The notes under the pieces are model-generated. The model was given only the letters and a program-made list of their open reading frames with translations, had not been told where the DNA came from and made no database searches. Positions 15,539-26,244 of a stretch of DNA of 28,103 bases are shown in pieces. Positions within the stretch are counted from its first letter, which is position 1. The number at the start of each line of letters is the position of its first letter. Both the position numbers and the translations under genes were made by a program. Source of the stretch: Alphaproteobacteria bacterium (GTDB lineage Bacteria > Pseudomonadota > Alphaproteobacteria > Rhizobiales > Aestuariivirgaceae); contig JAHEJE010000004.1 of NCBI GenBank assembly GCA_024639035.1, forward strand, positions 1-28,103. The letters run 5' to 3'.

Positions 15539-16312
15539 ATGGCCTACCAGAACATTAGAATCGAAACACGCGATGCAGTTGGCCTGATCACGCTCAATCG
15601 GCCTGATGCCCTGAACGCTTTGAACTCGGATTTGATTGATGAGTTGAACGATGCCCTTGCCGGCTATGCCGGCGATGAGAGCATCGGTTGTGTCGTCATC
15701 ACGGGAAGCGAAAAGGCCTTCGCCGCCGGCGCCGATATCAAACAGATGCAGACCATGTCCTACATGGAGGCGTATCTCGGCGATTTCCTGACCAGCTGGG
15801 AGCGCGTTTCCGAACAGCGAAAGCCGGTCATTGCGGCAGTGGCAGGGTACGCCTTGGGCGGTGGTTGCGAACTGGCCATGATGTGCGATTTCATTCTTGC
15901 CGCGGACAATGCCAAGTTCGGTCAGCCGGAGATCAACCTGGGCGTCAGCCCGGGCGCCGGCGGCACCCAACGCCTGACCCGTTTTGTCGGCAAGTCCAAA
16001 GCGATGGAAATGTGCCTGACCGGTCGCATGATGGACGCCGAAGAGGCTGAGCGCGCCGGTCTGGTGTCGCGCATCGTGCCTGTGAGCGAGCTCGTCGAGG
16101 AAGCGGTTTCGGTTGGCAACAAGATTGCCGGAAAGTCCATGCCGATTGTCATGATGACCAAGGAAGCGGTCAACCGTGCCTACGAAACGACCCTGAGCGA
16201 AGGCGTCCGCTTCGAGCGCCGCCTGTTCCAGTCGATGTTCGCTACCCAAGATCAGAAGGAAGGCATGGCGGCATTCGCCGAAAAGAGAAAGCCCAGGTTC
16301 GCCAACAGATAA
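15539..16312 (+). CDS. Enoyl-CoA hydratase (crotonase family)
   Basis: Hydrates trans-2-enoyl-CoA to 3-hydroxyacyl-CoA in beta-oxidation or amino acid/aromatic degradation. The 257-residue protein starts with LITLNRPDALNALN (~16-29); the oxyanion hole lies around FAAGADIKQM (61-70). The two catalytic glutamates are E111 (GGGCELAMMCD) and E131 (FGQPEINLG), 20 residues apart, as in mitochondrial ECHS1 (E144/E164), so it is a true hydratase rather than a relative lacking these. The C-terminal part ends EGMAAFAEKRKPRFANR as in short-chain enzymes. It sits between mutM and rpsT with 19 bases after mutM; this order is conserved in rhizobia. Confidence 0.96.
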   Translation: MAYQNIRIETRDAVGLITLNRPDALNALNSDLIDELNDALAGYAGDESIGCVVITGSEKAFAAGADIKQMQTMSYMEAYLGDFLTSWERVSEQRKPVIAAVAGYALGGGCELAMMCDFILAADNAKFGQPEINLGVSPGAGGTQRLTRFVGKSKAMEMCLTGRMMDAEEAERAGLVSRIVPVSELVEEAVSVGNKIAGKSMPIVMMTKEAVNRAYETTLSEGVRFERRLFQSMFATQDQKEGMAAFAEKRKPRFANR

Positions 16313-16345
16313 ACAGGCACGCCATCGCCTGCGGCGCTGTTTCAG

Positions 16346-16373
16346 TTGACGGGCGCTTGCGCTGCGACTATAA
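16346..16373 (+). promoter_or_regulatory. rpsT: Candidate rpsT promoter
   Basis: TTGACG at 16346-16351 and CTATAA at 16368-16373 are separated by 16 nt, with a GC-rich segment after. This is close to a strong housekeeping promoter and gives a leader of about 90 nt before the rpsT ATG at 16469. It is the best promoter match in the window. Confidence 0.7.
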
Positions 16374-16468
16374 GCGCGCGATTGCGATGGTCAATGTGGT
16401 GCCATCCAGCCCAAAGGCAAATTTGCCGACAGGCTGTTATTCAAGCTTGAAGACTGAGGAAGTTAGAT

Positions 16469-16732
16469 ATGGCGAATACCCGTTCGGCAAGAAAGGCGGT
16501 ACGCCAGACCGCCCGCCGCACTGAAACCAACAAGTCGCGGCGCGGCCGGGTGCGGACTGTTGTGCGCAAGGTCGAAGAAGCGCTCGCCAGCGGCGATCAT
16601 GCACTCGCCAGCGAGGCTCTCAAGGCCGCCCAGCCGGAACTGATGCGCGGTGCCCAAAAGGGCGTACTGCACAAGAACACAGCCGCTCGCAAGATTTCGC
16701 GCTTGTCCAGCCGCGTCAAGGCGCTTGCCTGA
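16469..16732 (+). CDS. rpsT: 30S ribosomal protein S20
   Basis: S20 is a primary 16S-rRNA-binding protein of the 30S body. The 87 residues show the S20 pattern: basic N-terminus MANTRSARKAVRQTARR, then the helical RGRVRTVVRKVEEAL, ending KGVLHKNTAARKISRLSSRVKAL. Length is normal. Start ATG at 16469 with GAGGA at 16456-16460, 8 nt spacing. It has its own likely promoter and is followed by a strong terminator hairpin at 16814-16849. It lies just before dnaA, as in many alphaproteobacteria. Confidence 0.98.
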   Translation: MANTRSARKAVRQTARRTETNKSRRGRVRTVVRKVEEALASGDHALASEALKAAQPELMRGAQKGVLHKNTAARKISRLSSRVKALA

Positions 16733-16813
16733 CCGTTTGGCTTGTTGCGCGGGGTTGTACAACGCCGCCACGCGGGCGAAGCTGGTTTTTCAACATCAGT
16801 CAGAAAATTTTTA

Positions 16814-16849
16814 GGCTGCAGTGCTGAAAGGCACCGCGGCCATTTTCTT
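16814..16849 (+). terminator. Rho-independent terminator of rpsT
   Basis: GGCTGCAGTGC (16814-16824) pairs with GCACCGCGGCC (16831-16841) over 11 positions with one wobble and one mismatch, around a 6-nt loop TGAAAG, and is followed by ATTTTCTT. It lies 81 bases after the rpsT stop and should isolate rpsT from dnaA. Confidence 0.8.
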
Positions 16850-16900
16850 GGTCTGTTGTGATCTCAAGACGCACATGAATTATTGTTGCAAAACAGCCAG

Positions 16901-16909
16901 TTATCCGCA
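16901..16909 (+). promoter_or_regulatory. DnaA-box-like site
   Basis: TTATCCGCA differs from the consensus DnaA box TTATCCACA by one base. It lies 722 bases before the proposed dnaA start. One box alone does not make an origin, but could serve autoregulation of dnaA. Confidence 0.35.
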
Positions 16910-17010
16910 ATGCGGGGTTTCAAGATAATTTTCCTCAGCCTTGCCCGGGGTTTTTGTCAATTTGCGCGCCGTTTTTTCGATATTTGCCGGCATTGTGGCA
17001 AAAAATCTGC

Positions 17011-17037
17011 TTGACGGGATTCTTCGCGATGAGTCAA
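17011..17037 (+). promoter_or_regulatory. Pair of GANTC methylation sites within a TTGAC/GTCAA inverted repeat upstream of dnaA
   Basis: GATTC (17018-17022) and GAGTC (17031-17035) are targets of the CcrM cell-cycle methyltransferase. They start 13 bp apart and lie between TTGAC (17011-17015) and GTCAA (17033-17037). TTGACG looks like a -35, but no good -10 follows. In Caulobacter the methylation state of GANTC sites at dnaA affects its transcription; that is known for the relative, inferred here. Confidence 0.4.
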
Positions 17038-17158
17038 CGACTTGAACTGCAAGACCCCTGCACCGGTCGTGGCGTCATCCCCTTAAACATTTGTTCTGTA
17101 CACTGACGACGCCCACAAAATTGGTTGTCACCCCAAATCGGCCTGTGTAAGGTCTCCG

Positions 17159-17182
17159 GGCGTTGCGGGGTAAAGCAACGCC
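17159..17182 (+). repeat. Perfect 8-bp stem-loop in the dnaA leader
   Basis: GGCGTTGC (17159-17166) and GCAACGCC (17175-17182) are exact complements around an 8-nt loop. No T-run follows, so it is not a terminator. A second hairpin, AAGCTG/CAGCTT with an 8-nt loop, lies at 17219-17238. Confidence 0.55.
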
Positions 17183-17391
17183 AAGACAACAAGGCAATAA
17201 GTCGGGGCGTTAGTTCAAAAGCTGCGTACTTACAGCTTGGGTAGTGGCGACAGTTTACAACTTCCAAGTGGGTGCGGGCACCTGTCAATATAGGAATTGT
17301 TCCCCAGGGTAAGTAAGTCCTGTGCGGGATAATCTTGTCTCGGATACGAGGCGAATGTGAGGCTGCGTAAGATGCTATGCGGCCGCGCGAG

Positions 17392-17407
17392 GGCTTTGCG
17401 AAAAGCC
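17392..17407 (+). repeat. Stem-loop with GCGA tetraloop upstream of dnaA
   Basis: GGCTTT (17392-17397) pairs exactly with AAAGCC (17402-17407) around GCGA, a stable GNRA tetraloop. It lies 38 bases before the upstream candidate start at 17446 and could shape the dnaA mRNA leader. Confidence 0.45.
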
Positions 17408-17622
17408 ATTTCGGCGCCTGTGGCGCGTGAACAACGTGGGAGGACATGGATAGAAGTGAGTTGAGACTAGGACGCCAAACACAACACCCAGGCAGTGGCA
17501 AACAGGCACTGTTCGCAAAGGGCATGGTGGACCTGTCGGTTGGGACTGAGGCAATTTCCAATTTACAAGAACTGAATAGGGCAATGGGCGAAAATACGGA
17601 TATCCAAGATGCGGGTGAGGAC

Positions 17623-19017
17623 ATGAAAGACAAGTGGCCTCGCGTGGTGAAGCGATTGCGTTCGGAATTCGGCGAAGACCTTTATTCCAGCTGGTTCGCC
17701 AGAATGGAGTTTGAGGAATTGCGCAATTCCCGGCTTGTGGTTTCCGTACCCACCCGGTTTTTGCGCAATTGGATCGAATCCCACTATCAGGCAAGACTGT
17801 TTCGACTGTGCGCCGCGGAATTCGCGGCACTCGATAGCGTTCACGTTCGGGTGCGCACGCGTGGTTTGCCGCAGGCTCGCACGGGTTTGGCGGTCCGTGG
17901 CCTGAACGACCCGGCCGCTGAGGCCGATTCGGGCGGTTTTCCCTCGAATCTGCAATCGGGCAATTCACGAGGCTCCAGCCTCGATCAATCTCTGACGTTT
18001 GAAACTTTCGTCCTCGGCAAGTCCAATGCGCTCGCCCATGCTGCCGCCCTGAGGGTTGCCGATGCGCGCGCCGGGGCCCCGGTCAGCTTCAATCCGCTTT
18101 TCATCCATTCGGGTGCCGGGTTGGGCAAGACACACCTGCTGAACGCGATCGCCTGGCGCATTCGCCAACAGCAGTCGAGCCGCAAAGTACTGTTCATCAC
18201 CGCCGAACGGTTCATGTACCATTTCATCGCGGCTCTGAAATCACGTGACGTCCTGTCCTTCAAGGATGAGTTCCAGAACATCGATGTGCTGCTGATCGAC
18301 GACTTCCAGTTTCTTCAGGGCAAGTCGATGCAGCAGGAATTCTGCCACACCTTCAATTCTCTCGTCGACGCCAAGCGCCAGGTGATTATCGCTGCAGATG
18401 TTCCCCCGGCCCAGCTTGAAAGCATAGACCAACGCATGCGCTCGCGCCTTGCCGGTGGTCTGGTGGTCGATATCGAGACGCCTGAGCTGGAATTGCGCCG
18501 TCAGATTCTGCACGCCAGATTGGCCGAGGCCCGGCGTAAAGATCCGCGAATAACCATCTCCGACGAAGTCATCGAGTTCGTTGCAAATCGCATCCCGGCC
18601 GGCGGCCGCGAACTGGACGGCGCACTCAATCGGGTCGTTGCCTCGCAGCAGGTGACCGGGGCTATGATGACCATTGAGATGGCTGCAACGGCGCTGCGTG
18701 ACCTGGCCAACGCATCCGAGATGACCCGCGTGCGGATAGACGATATCCTGAGGATCATCGGCCGGCATTACAATGTACCGCGCGCCGATTTGTTGTCTCC
18801 GCGCCGGGCTCGCTCGATCGTACGGCCGCGTCAGGTCGGTATGTATCTGGCCAAGAAGCTGACCCCGCGCTCGCTCCCCGAGATCGGTAGGCGCTTCGGC
18901 GGCCGTGATCATTCCACCGTCTTGCACGCCGTGCGCAAGATCGAAGGGCTGCTCAAGACCGACGATCAACTGGCCCGTGAAGTCAGTCTGCTGATGAAGC
19001 TGATCGAACAGGGATAG
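17623..19017 (+). CDS. dnaA: Chromosomal replication initiator protein DnaA
   Basis: DnaA binds oriC boxes as an ATP-dependent filament and opens the duplex for helicase loading. From ATG 17623 the protein is 464 residues: domain I (~1-70, WPRVVKRLRSEFGEDLYSSW and VSVPTRFLRNWI), a short linker (~75-120), the AAA+ domain (~125-345) with Walker A GAGLGKT (164-170) and Walker B LLIDD (223-227), and the C-terminal DNA-binding domain with GGRDHSTVLHAVRKIE. The frame is open to ATG 17446 (523 aa) and has another ATG at 17584. I choose 17623 because relatives such as Bradyrhizobium have only a few residues before the conserved tryptophan and because codon use upstream is atypical. Both 17446 and 17623 have GAGG two bases before ATG, so the longer form is possible. 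Confidence 0.95.
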   Translation: MKDKWPRVVKRLRSEFGEDLYSSWFARMEFEELRNSRLVVSVPTRFLRNWIESHYQARLFRLCAAEFAALDSVHVRVRTRGLPQARTGLAVRGLNDPAAEADSGGFPSNLQSGNSRGSSLDQSLTFETFVLGKSNALAHAAALRVADARAGAPVSFNPLFIHSGAGLGKTHLLNAIAWRIRQQQSSRKVLFITAERFMYHFIAALKSRDVLSFKDEFQNIDVLLIDDFQFLQGKSMQQEFCHTFNSLVDAKRQVIIAADVPPAQLESIDQRMRSRLAGGLVVDIETPELELRRQILHARLAEARRKDPRITISDEVIEFVANRIPAGGRELDGALNRVVASQQVTGAMMTIEMAATALRDLANASEMTRVRIDDILRIIGRHYNVPRADLLSPRRARSIVRPRQVGMYLAKKLTPRSLPEIGRRFGGRDHSTVLHAVRKIEGLLKTDDQLAREVSLLMKLIEQG

Positions 19018-19188
19018 TCGGCGACGGATTGCAGGCCTTCCCGGCAACCTTGGTGAGCGTCAAACTCGGGCATATCCCGGTGTTTACACTTGCAAAAAAT
19101 CCACAATACCGGCAAATTCGCACACCCTGTCGGATCGTGCCTGCACCACCATGGTCCGGTGATTCGCCTTGTCAGGAAGGTTTGACAC

Positions 19189-20307
19189 ATGCGTGTGACC
19201 ATTGAGCGCTCGGCGCTCCTGAAAGCCCTCAACCACATTCAGAGCGTGGTCGAACGCCGCAATACCATACCCATTTTGTCCAACGTGATGATCAGCGCCG
19301 CGTCTGACGAGATTCGCCTCTCGGCCACCGATCTGGACATTGAGGTCGTCGAAACCGTGCCGGCCGAAGTTTCGCAAAGCGGTGCAACCACCGTGCCGGC
19401 GCACATGATGTACGACATTGTGCGCAAGCTGCCCGATGGCTCGCAACTCGAACTGGAGCGCGGTCCTGACGAAGGCCGCCTGATGGTCATTTCCGGCCGT
19501 TCAAGGTTTGCCCTGCAGGCGCTTCCGCCGGAAGATTTCCCTGATCTTGCGGCTGGTGAATTCACCAATGAGTTCGCCATTCCGCCGAATGACCTGAAGT
19601 ACCTGATCGAAAAGACCCGTTTTGCCATTTCGACCGAGGAAACCCGCTATTACCTGAACGGCATCTATTTGCACACGATTGAGGCGGACGGCGGCCATCG
19701 CTTGCGCGCTGTGGCCACCGATGGCCACCGCCTGGCCCAGGCCGAGCAGGCCTGCCCTGAAGGTGCCGCTGGGATGCCGGGCATTATCGTCCCGCGCAAG
19801 ACAGTTCTTGAGTTGATCAAACTTCTCGAGGACACCGACGCCGATGTCGCCATCTCGCTTTCAGCCAGCAAGATCCGCTTCACAGTTGCCGCTGTCGTGC
19901 TGACGTCCAAATTGATCGACGGCACTTTTCCCGACTATGAGCGGGTCATCCCGAAGAGCAACGACAAGGTCATGGAAATTGATACCCGGTTGTTTGCCCA
20001 GGCTGTAGACCGGGTCTCGACCATCTCCAGCGAGAAGGGCCGGGCAGTCAAGCTCAACATCGCTGACAACCGTGTGGTGCTCTCGGTCAACAATCCAGAC
20101 AGCGGTTCAGCCGAAGAAGAAATCGCTGCCACCTATGGCTCCGAAGGCATCGATATCGGGTTCAACTCTCGCTACCTGATGGACATCGCCGCCCAGTTCA
20201 AGACCGACAATGCGGTCTTTGTCTTTGCCGACAGCGGATCGCCCACCATTGTTCGCGATGCGGGCGATGAAAGTACGCTGTACGTGCTGATGCCGATGCG
20301 CGTGTGA
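19189..20307 (+). CDS. dnaN: DNA polymerase III beta subunit (sliding clamp)
   Basis: DnaN is the ring-shaped dimeric clamp that keeps polymerase III on DNA. The 372 residues fold into three similar domains, with MRVTIERSALLKALNHIQSVVERRNTIPILSNV at the start of domain I split as expected, the ATDGHRLA motif in domain II, and the conserved C-terminal YVLMPMR that lines the peptide-binding pocket. ATG at 19189 is preceded by AGGAAGG about 8 nt upstream. It follows dnaA across 171 bp that may hold a promoter (TTTACA with a weak -10 16-17 nt later, near 19083-19112), and it precedes recF by 39 bp. Confidence 0.97.
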   Translation: MRVTIERSALLKALNHIQSVVERRNTIPILSNVMISAASDEIRLSATDLDIEVVETVPAEVSQSGATTVPAHMMYDIVRKLPDGSQLELERGPDEGRLMVISGRSRFALQALPPEDFPDLAAGEFTNEFAIPPNDLKYLIEKTRFAISTEETRYYLNGIYLHTIEADGGHRLRAVATDGHRLAQAEQACPEGAAGMPGIIVPRKTVLELIKLLEDTDADVAISLSASKIRFTVAAVVLTSKLIDGTFPDYERVIPKSNDKVMEIDTRLFAQAVDRVSTISSEKGRAVKLNIADNRVVLSVNNPDSGSAEEEIAATYGSEGIDIGFNSRYLMDIAAQFKTDNAVFVFADSGSPTIVRDAGDESTLYVLMPMRV

Positions 20308-20346
20308 GTAGCACGGCAGCGGCGCACCGGTTTGTCCCATCCGGTC

Positions 20347-21537
20347 ATGGCTGAAGTGTACCCGCCCACGCAAGACCCCGGCGCCCTGTGTGTCGCGCGC
20401 CTGACGTTGACCGACTTTCGCAACTATCCTGCGTTGCGGCTGGAGGTCGATCGGCGCCCGGTGGTGATCACCGGGGCCAACGGTGCCGGCAAGACCAATT
20501 TGTTGGAAGCGGTCTCCCTGCTGGCGCCCGGTCGAGGTCTGCGCGGTGCGCCATTTGATCAGATTGCCCGCCGCAAAGGAGAGGCCTCAAGTGCGGGGTG
20601 GGCAATTGCCGCGGAGATCGACGGACCGCAGGGCGCGGTTGATATAGGCACCGCCTGGCAGATGCCCGTGCATGATGGTGTGCCCGCGTCCTCCCGGCAG
20701 GTCCGGATCGACGGTCAGCCGCAACGCACCTCAGGCAGCCTGGGCAACTATGTTCGTGCGATTTGGCTGACGCCGGCCATGGACCGTTTGTTTGCCGGTC
20801 CCGCTGGCGATCGCCGGCGTTTCCTCGATCGCATCGTATTGGCTTTCGACCCCGAACATGCCGGCCGGGTGGCGCGTCTTGAAAAACTCCTGCGCGAACG
20901 CAATCGGATACTGACCGAGGTGAATTTTGATGCCAGGTGGCTCGGTGGTATAGAAGAGCAATTGGCGGAATCCGGTGCGGCGGTCGCCGTTGCCCGGGTG
21001 GATGCAATTGAGGTCTTGCAGTCCTATATATACGATACCGGATCGGCCGGGCAGGGCGATGTTTTTCCCTGTGCCATCCTTGCAATTGACGGACACCTCG
21101 AAGGCATGGTCAGGCAAATGCCGGCCGTGCAGCTTGAGGATGAATATCGTACAATGCTGGCTGATTCGCGCCGCCGGGACCAGGCGGCCGGACGAACGTT
21201 GAGTGGGCCGCACAGGTCGGACTTCGCCGTGCATCACGCCGGCAATCAAATGCCGGCGCGGTCGTGTTCGACGGGAGAGCAAAAGGCCTTGTTGATTGCC
21301 ATCACGCTGGCGCATGTGCGGGCTGCCTCTGTTCGCTTTGACGGTTGGACGCCGTTGGTTCTTTTGGACGAGGTTGCCGCGCATCTCGACGAAAAAAGGC
21401 GGGCAGCATTGTTCGCTGAGATTGAACGCTTGCGGTGTCAGGCATGGATGACTGGCACCGATGAGGCATTGTTTGAAGCGTTGGCCGGCAGGGCCAATGC
21501 CTTGAAGGTCGAAGACGGAACCGTGTACCGGCACTGA
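20347..21537 (+). CDS. recF: DNA replication and repair protein RecF
   Basis: RecF is an SMC/ABC-type ATPase that helps load RecA at single-strand gaps. From ATG 20347 the protein has 396 residues: Walker A GANGAGKT (43-50), the SGPHRSDF motif (~286-293), the ABC signature-like CSTGEQKALL (307-316) and Walker B LVLLDE (337-342) with AAHLD next to it. A TTG at 20332 would add five residues. Neither start has a clear ribosome binding site, so translation may be coupled to dnaN 39 bases before. Length fits the family. It lies in the conserved dnaA-dnaN-recF-gyrB cluster. Confidence 0.94.
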   Translation: MAEVYPPTQDPGALCVARLTLTDFRNYPALRLEVDRRPVVITGANGAGKTNLLEAVSLLAPGRGLRGAPFDQIARRKGEASSAGWAIAAEIDGPQGAVDIGTAWQMPVHDGVPASSRQVRIDGQPQRTSGSLGNYVRAIWLTPAMDRLFAGPAGDRRRFLDRIVLAFDPEHAGRVARLEKLLRERNRILTEVNFDARWLGGIEEQLAESGAAVAVARVDAIEVLQSYIYDTGSAGQGDVFPCAILAIDGHLEGMVRQMPAVQLEDEYRTMLADSRRRDQAAGRTLSGPHRSDFAVHHAGNQMPARSCSTGEQKALLIAITLAHVRAASVRFDGWTPLVLLDEVAAHLDEKRRAALFAEIERLRCQAWMTGTDEALFEALAGRANALKVEDGTVYRH

Positions 21538-21562
21538 GGCCGGGTGAAAGGCAAGACATTCC

Positions 21563-23983
<2,421 letters not shown>

Positions 23984-23986
<3 letters not shown>

Positions 23987-23999
23987 GGTCCGGACCCTA
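23984..23999. repeat. 16-bp perfect palindrome spanning the gyrB stop codon
   Basis: TAGGGTCCGGACCCTA reads the same on both strands; its first three bases are the gyrB TAG. As RNA it gives a 6-bp stem with a CCGG loop. No T-run follows, so it is not a standard Rho-independent terminator. Confidence 0.6.
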
Positions 24000-24105
24000 G
24001 AAGCGGTCAGTATCCTTCAGGGAGCCATGTTGTGGTCATGTTTGGTGGTGACTGTGATGCGCTGAAGCGTGAATTGGAAGTAAACGACCGGGATGTGACG
24101 AGATA

Positions 24106-26220
24106 ATGGGTCTATTCGGCCGCAAGAAAAAGCCGACCCGCGCGACGCGCAAGTCTCGCGCCGAACCCAAATTGTCGGCATCCGCGGCAAGAAAATCGGA
24201 GTCCAAGAAACCACGCCGCAGCCGCCGCCGGAACCGCCCGGTGGTTTTCATCCTGTTGTCGTGGGTAATGACACTGGGTTTGTGGGGCGTCGTCATTGCC
24301 GCTGCCACCACCGGCTATGTGTTCTTCGGCCTGCAAAAACAGGGGTTGTTTGACATTCCCGACCGCGAACCCGGCATGATGGTACTGTCATCGGACGGCC
24401 ATGTCCTGGCCGAGCGCGGATCGTTTTTCGGCGATGAAGCCCGGATCTCGGAACTGCCGCCTTACGTGCCGCAGGCTGTCATCGCCATCGAGGACCGTCG
24501 GTTCTATTCTCATTTCGGCGTCGACATTCAGGGCCTGGTGCGCGCCGCGATTGCCAATTATCGCGCCGGCCGCGTTGTCCAGGGCGGCTCGACCATCACC
24601 CAGCAGCTCGCCAAGAACCTGTTTCTCAAGCCCGAGCGGACTTATGAGCGCAAGTTTCAGGAAGCGGTGCTGTCGATTTGGCTGGAGAACAAGTACTCCA
24701 AGGACGAGATTCTCCAACTCTATCTCAATCGGGTCTATTTCGGCGCCGGCGCCATCGGCGTTGAGAAAGCCGCTCAGAAGTATTTCGGCAAGTCGGCCCG
24801 CAAAGTTACCCTTGGTGAGGCCGCCATCCTGGCCGCTGTGCTCAAGGCGCCGTCGTATTACAATCCCTTGCGCCACCCCGAGCGCGCCGAGGCCCGCGCC
24901 CGCGAGGTCCTCAAGGACATGGTGGAGATCGGTTATATTTCCAGCGATCAGGGTAGGTTCGATCGAAGCTCTGCGCGCACCGTCGAGAACAATGGTTATG
25001 TCCCGGCAACCCAGTACATCGTCGATTGGGTGTCGGAGCAATTGCCGGAGCTGATCGGACGCTTCGATCAGAGTATCGTGGTTGAGACGACGCTCGACCG
25101 CAGATTGCAGCAGCTCGCCGAACGCACCTTGAATTCAGAACTCGACAAGAACGGCCGCAGACTCAAGGTATCGCAAGGGGCCATGGTGGTCATGGACACC
25201 AGCGGCGGCGTGCGGGTCATGGTTGGTGGACGCAGCTACGTCAAGAGCCAGTTCAACCGCGCCGTACACGCCAAGCGTCAACCCGGTTCGGCCTTCAAGC
25301 CGTTTGTCTATCTGACCGCCGTCGAGTTCGGCATGTCGCCCAACTCGGTTGAGTACGACGAGCCGGTCGAGATCGATGGCTGGAAACCGCAGAATTATGG
25401 TGGCGGCTATCGCGGCGAAGTGACATTGCGCCAGGCATTGGCATCATCGATCAATACCGTTGCCGCGAGGTTGGGGTCTTCGGTCGGCCCGCAGTCGATC
25501 GTGACGACGGCGCACCGCATGGGCATCAACTCGGAATTGAAAGCCAATGCCTCCTTGGCGCTAGGGACCTCGGAAGTGTCGCTGCTCGAACTGACCGCCG
25601 CCTATGCCCCGTTTGCCAACGGCGGAAACCTGATCACTCCGCATGTCGTAACCCGCATTACGACCCGCGCCGGCAAGGTGCTTTACGAGCGCAAGGGAAC
25701 CGGCTTAGGCCAGATTGTCTCGTCCTATGATCTGGGTGCGATGAACGACATGCTGCGCACTGTCGTGCGCGCAGGCACCGGCAAGCGTGCCCGATTGCCC
25801 AACCAGGATGTCGCCGGCAAGACCGGCACCAGCCAGGACTATCGCGATGCCTGGTTCATGGGCTTCACCAGCCACCTCATCGGCGGCGTTTGGGTCGGCA
25901 ACGATGACAATTCGCCAACCGCACGGGTGACCGGCGGCAGTATTCCCGCTTCTGTCTGGCGCAAGGTCATGGTCGAGGCCCACGCCGGTTTGCAGATGGT
26001 CGAACTCCCCGGCGACAAGCCGTCGCAATATGCCGACAGCTTCGGCGAGATTCCGATATCGTCCCAGGATCGCGGCGGTTTCGCCGGAATCCTGCGTGAT
26101 CTGTTTGGCGGCTCGCAGACCGCCACCCGCGAACTGCCTTCAGAAACGCAAAACGATCGTTCTCGGCGCCGAGCAGACCGCCAGCGCCGCCGCCAAAAAG
26201 AGCTTGAAGACAGTAGGTGA
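24106..26220 (+). CDS. Class A penicillin-binding protein (PBP1A-type transglycosylase/transpeptidase)
   Basis: Builds and cross-links peptidoglycan in the periplasm, anchored in the inner membrane. The 704 residues start with a very basic cytoplasmic tail (~1-45) and one membrane helix (~46-72). The GT51 glycosyltransferase domain (~90-265) has E129-D130 in AIEDRRFYSHFG, QGGSTITQQLAKN, and the KEIL-like KDEILQLYLNRVYFG. The transpeptidase domain (~350-620) has S395-xx-K398 (PGSAFKPF), S448-x-N450 (SSINTV) and K572-TGTS. Both activities should be intact. The C-terminal ~80 residues are low in complexity, ending in R/Q/E-rich sequence. Start ATG 24106 has only a weak GACGAG in front. It lies after gyrB; the reason for that neighbourhood is not evident. 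Confidence 0.95.
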   Translation: MGLFGRKKKPTRATRKSRAEPKLSASAARKSESKKPRRSRRRNRPVVFILLSWVMTLGLWGVVIAAATTGYVFFGLQKQGLFDIPDREPGMMVLSSDGHVLAERGSFFGDEARISELPPYVPQAVIAIEDRRFYSHFGVDIQGLVRAAIANYRAGRVVQGGSTITQQLAKNLFLKPERTYERKFQEAVLSIWLENKYSKDEILQLYLNRVYFGAGAIGVEKAAQKYFGKSARKVTLGEAAILAAVLKAPSYYNPLRHPERAEARAREVLKDMVEIGYISSDQGRFDRSSARTVENNGYVPATQYIVDWVSEQLPELIGRFDQSIVVETTLDRRLQQLAERTLNSELDKNGRRLKVSQGAMVVMDTSGGVRVMVGGRSYVKSQFNRAVHAKRQPGSAFKPFVYLTAVEFGMSPNSVEYDEPVEIDGWKPQNYGGGYRGEVTLRQALASSINTVAARLGSSVGPQSIVTTAHRMGINSELKANASLALGTSEVSLLELTAAYAPFANGGNLITPHVVTRITTRAGKVLYERKGTGLGQIVSSYDLGAMNDMLRTVVRAGTGKRARLPNQDVAGKTGTSQDYRDAWFMGFTSHLIGGVWVGNDDNSPTARVTGGSIPASVWRKVMVEAHAGLQMVELPGDKPSQYADSFGEIPISSQDRGGFAGILRDLFGGSQTATRELPSETQNDRSRRRADRQRRRQKELEDSR

Positions 26221-26244
26221 CAGCCGGTCTCGACCGGTTTGCAA

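Larger units (their letters stand above)
16733..17622 (+). other. Intergenic region upstream of dnaA (no gene seen)
   Basis: This stretch of about 890 bases has no convincing gene. It holds the rpsT terminator (16814-16849), one DnaA-box-like site (16901-16909), an AT-rich part with T-runs near 16920-17005, two GANTC sites (17018-17035), and several perfect stem-loops (16983-17002, 17159-17182, 17219-17238, 17392-17407). The dnaA frame is open back to 17446, but codon use there is poorer in GC at third positions (AGA, CTA, TTA, GGA) than in the genes. A chromosome origin here is not supported because only one good DnaA box is found. Confidence 0.7.

Noticed and set aside
16313..16342. Hairpin after the enoyl-CoA hydratase gene
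   Set aside because: ACAG/CTGT and CGCC/GGCG pair but with a 3-nt bulge and only a short T-run, so it is too weak to call a terminator.
16733..17622. Chromosome origin oriC next to dnaA
   Set aside because: Only one near-consensus DnaA box is seen, and no cluster. Many alphaproteobacteria have the origin elsewhere (near hemE), so this is not claimed.
17034..17633. Minus-strand open frame of 199 codons over the dnaA leader and 5' end
   Set aside because: It overlaps dnaA's start antisense, its composition is poor in typical domains, and I recognise no family. It is most likely a chance open frame.
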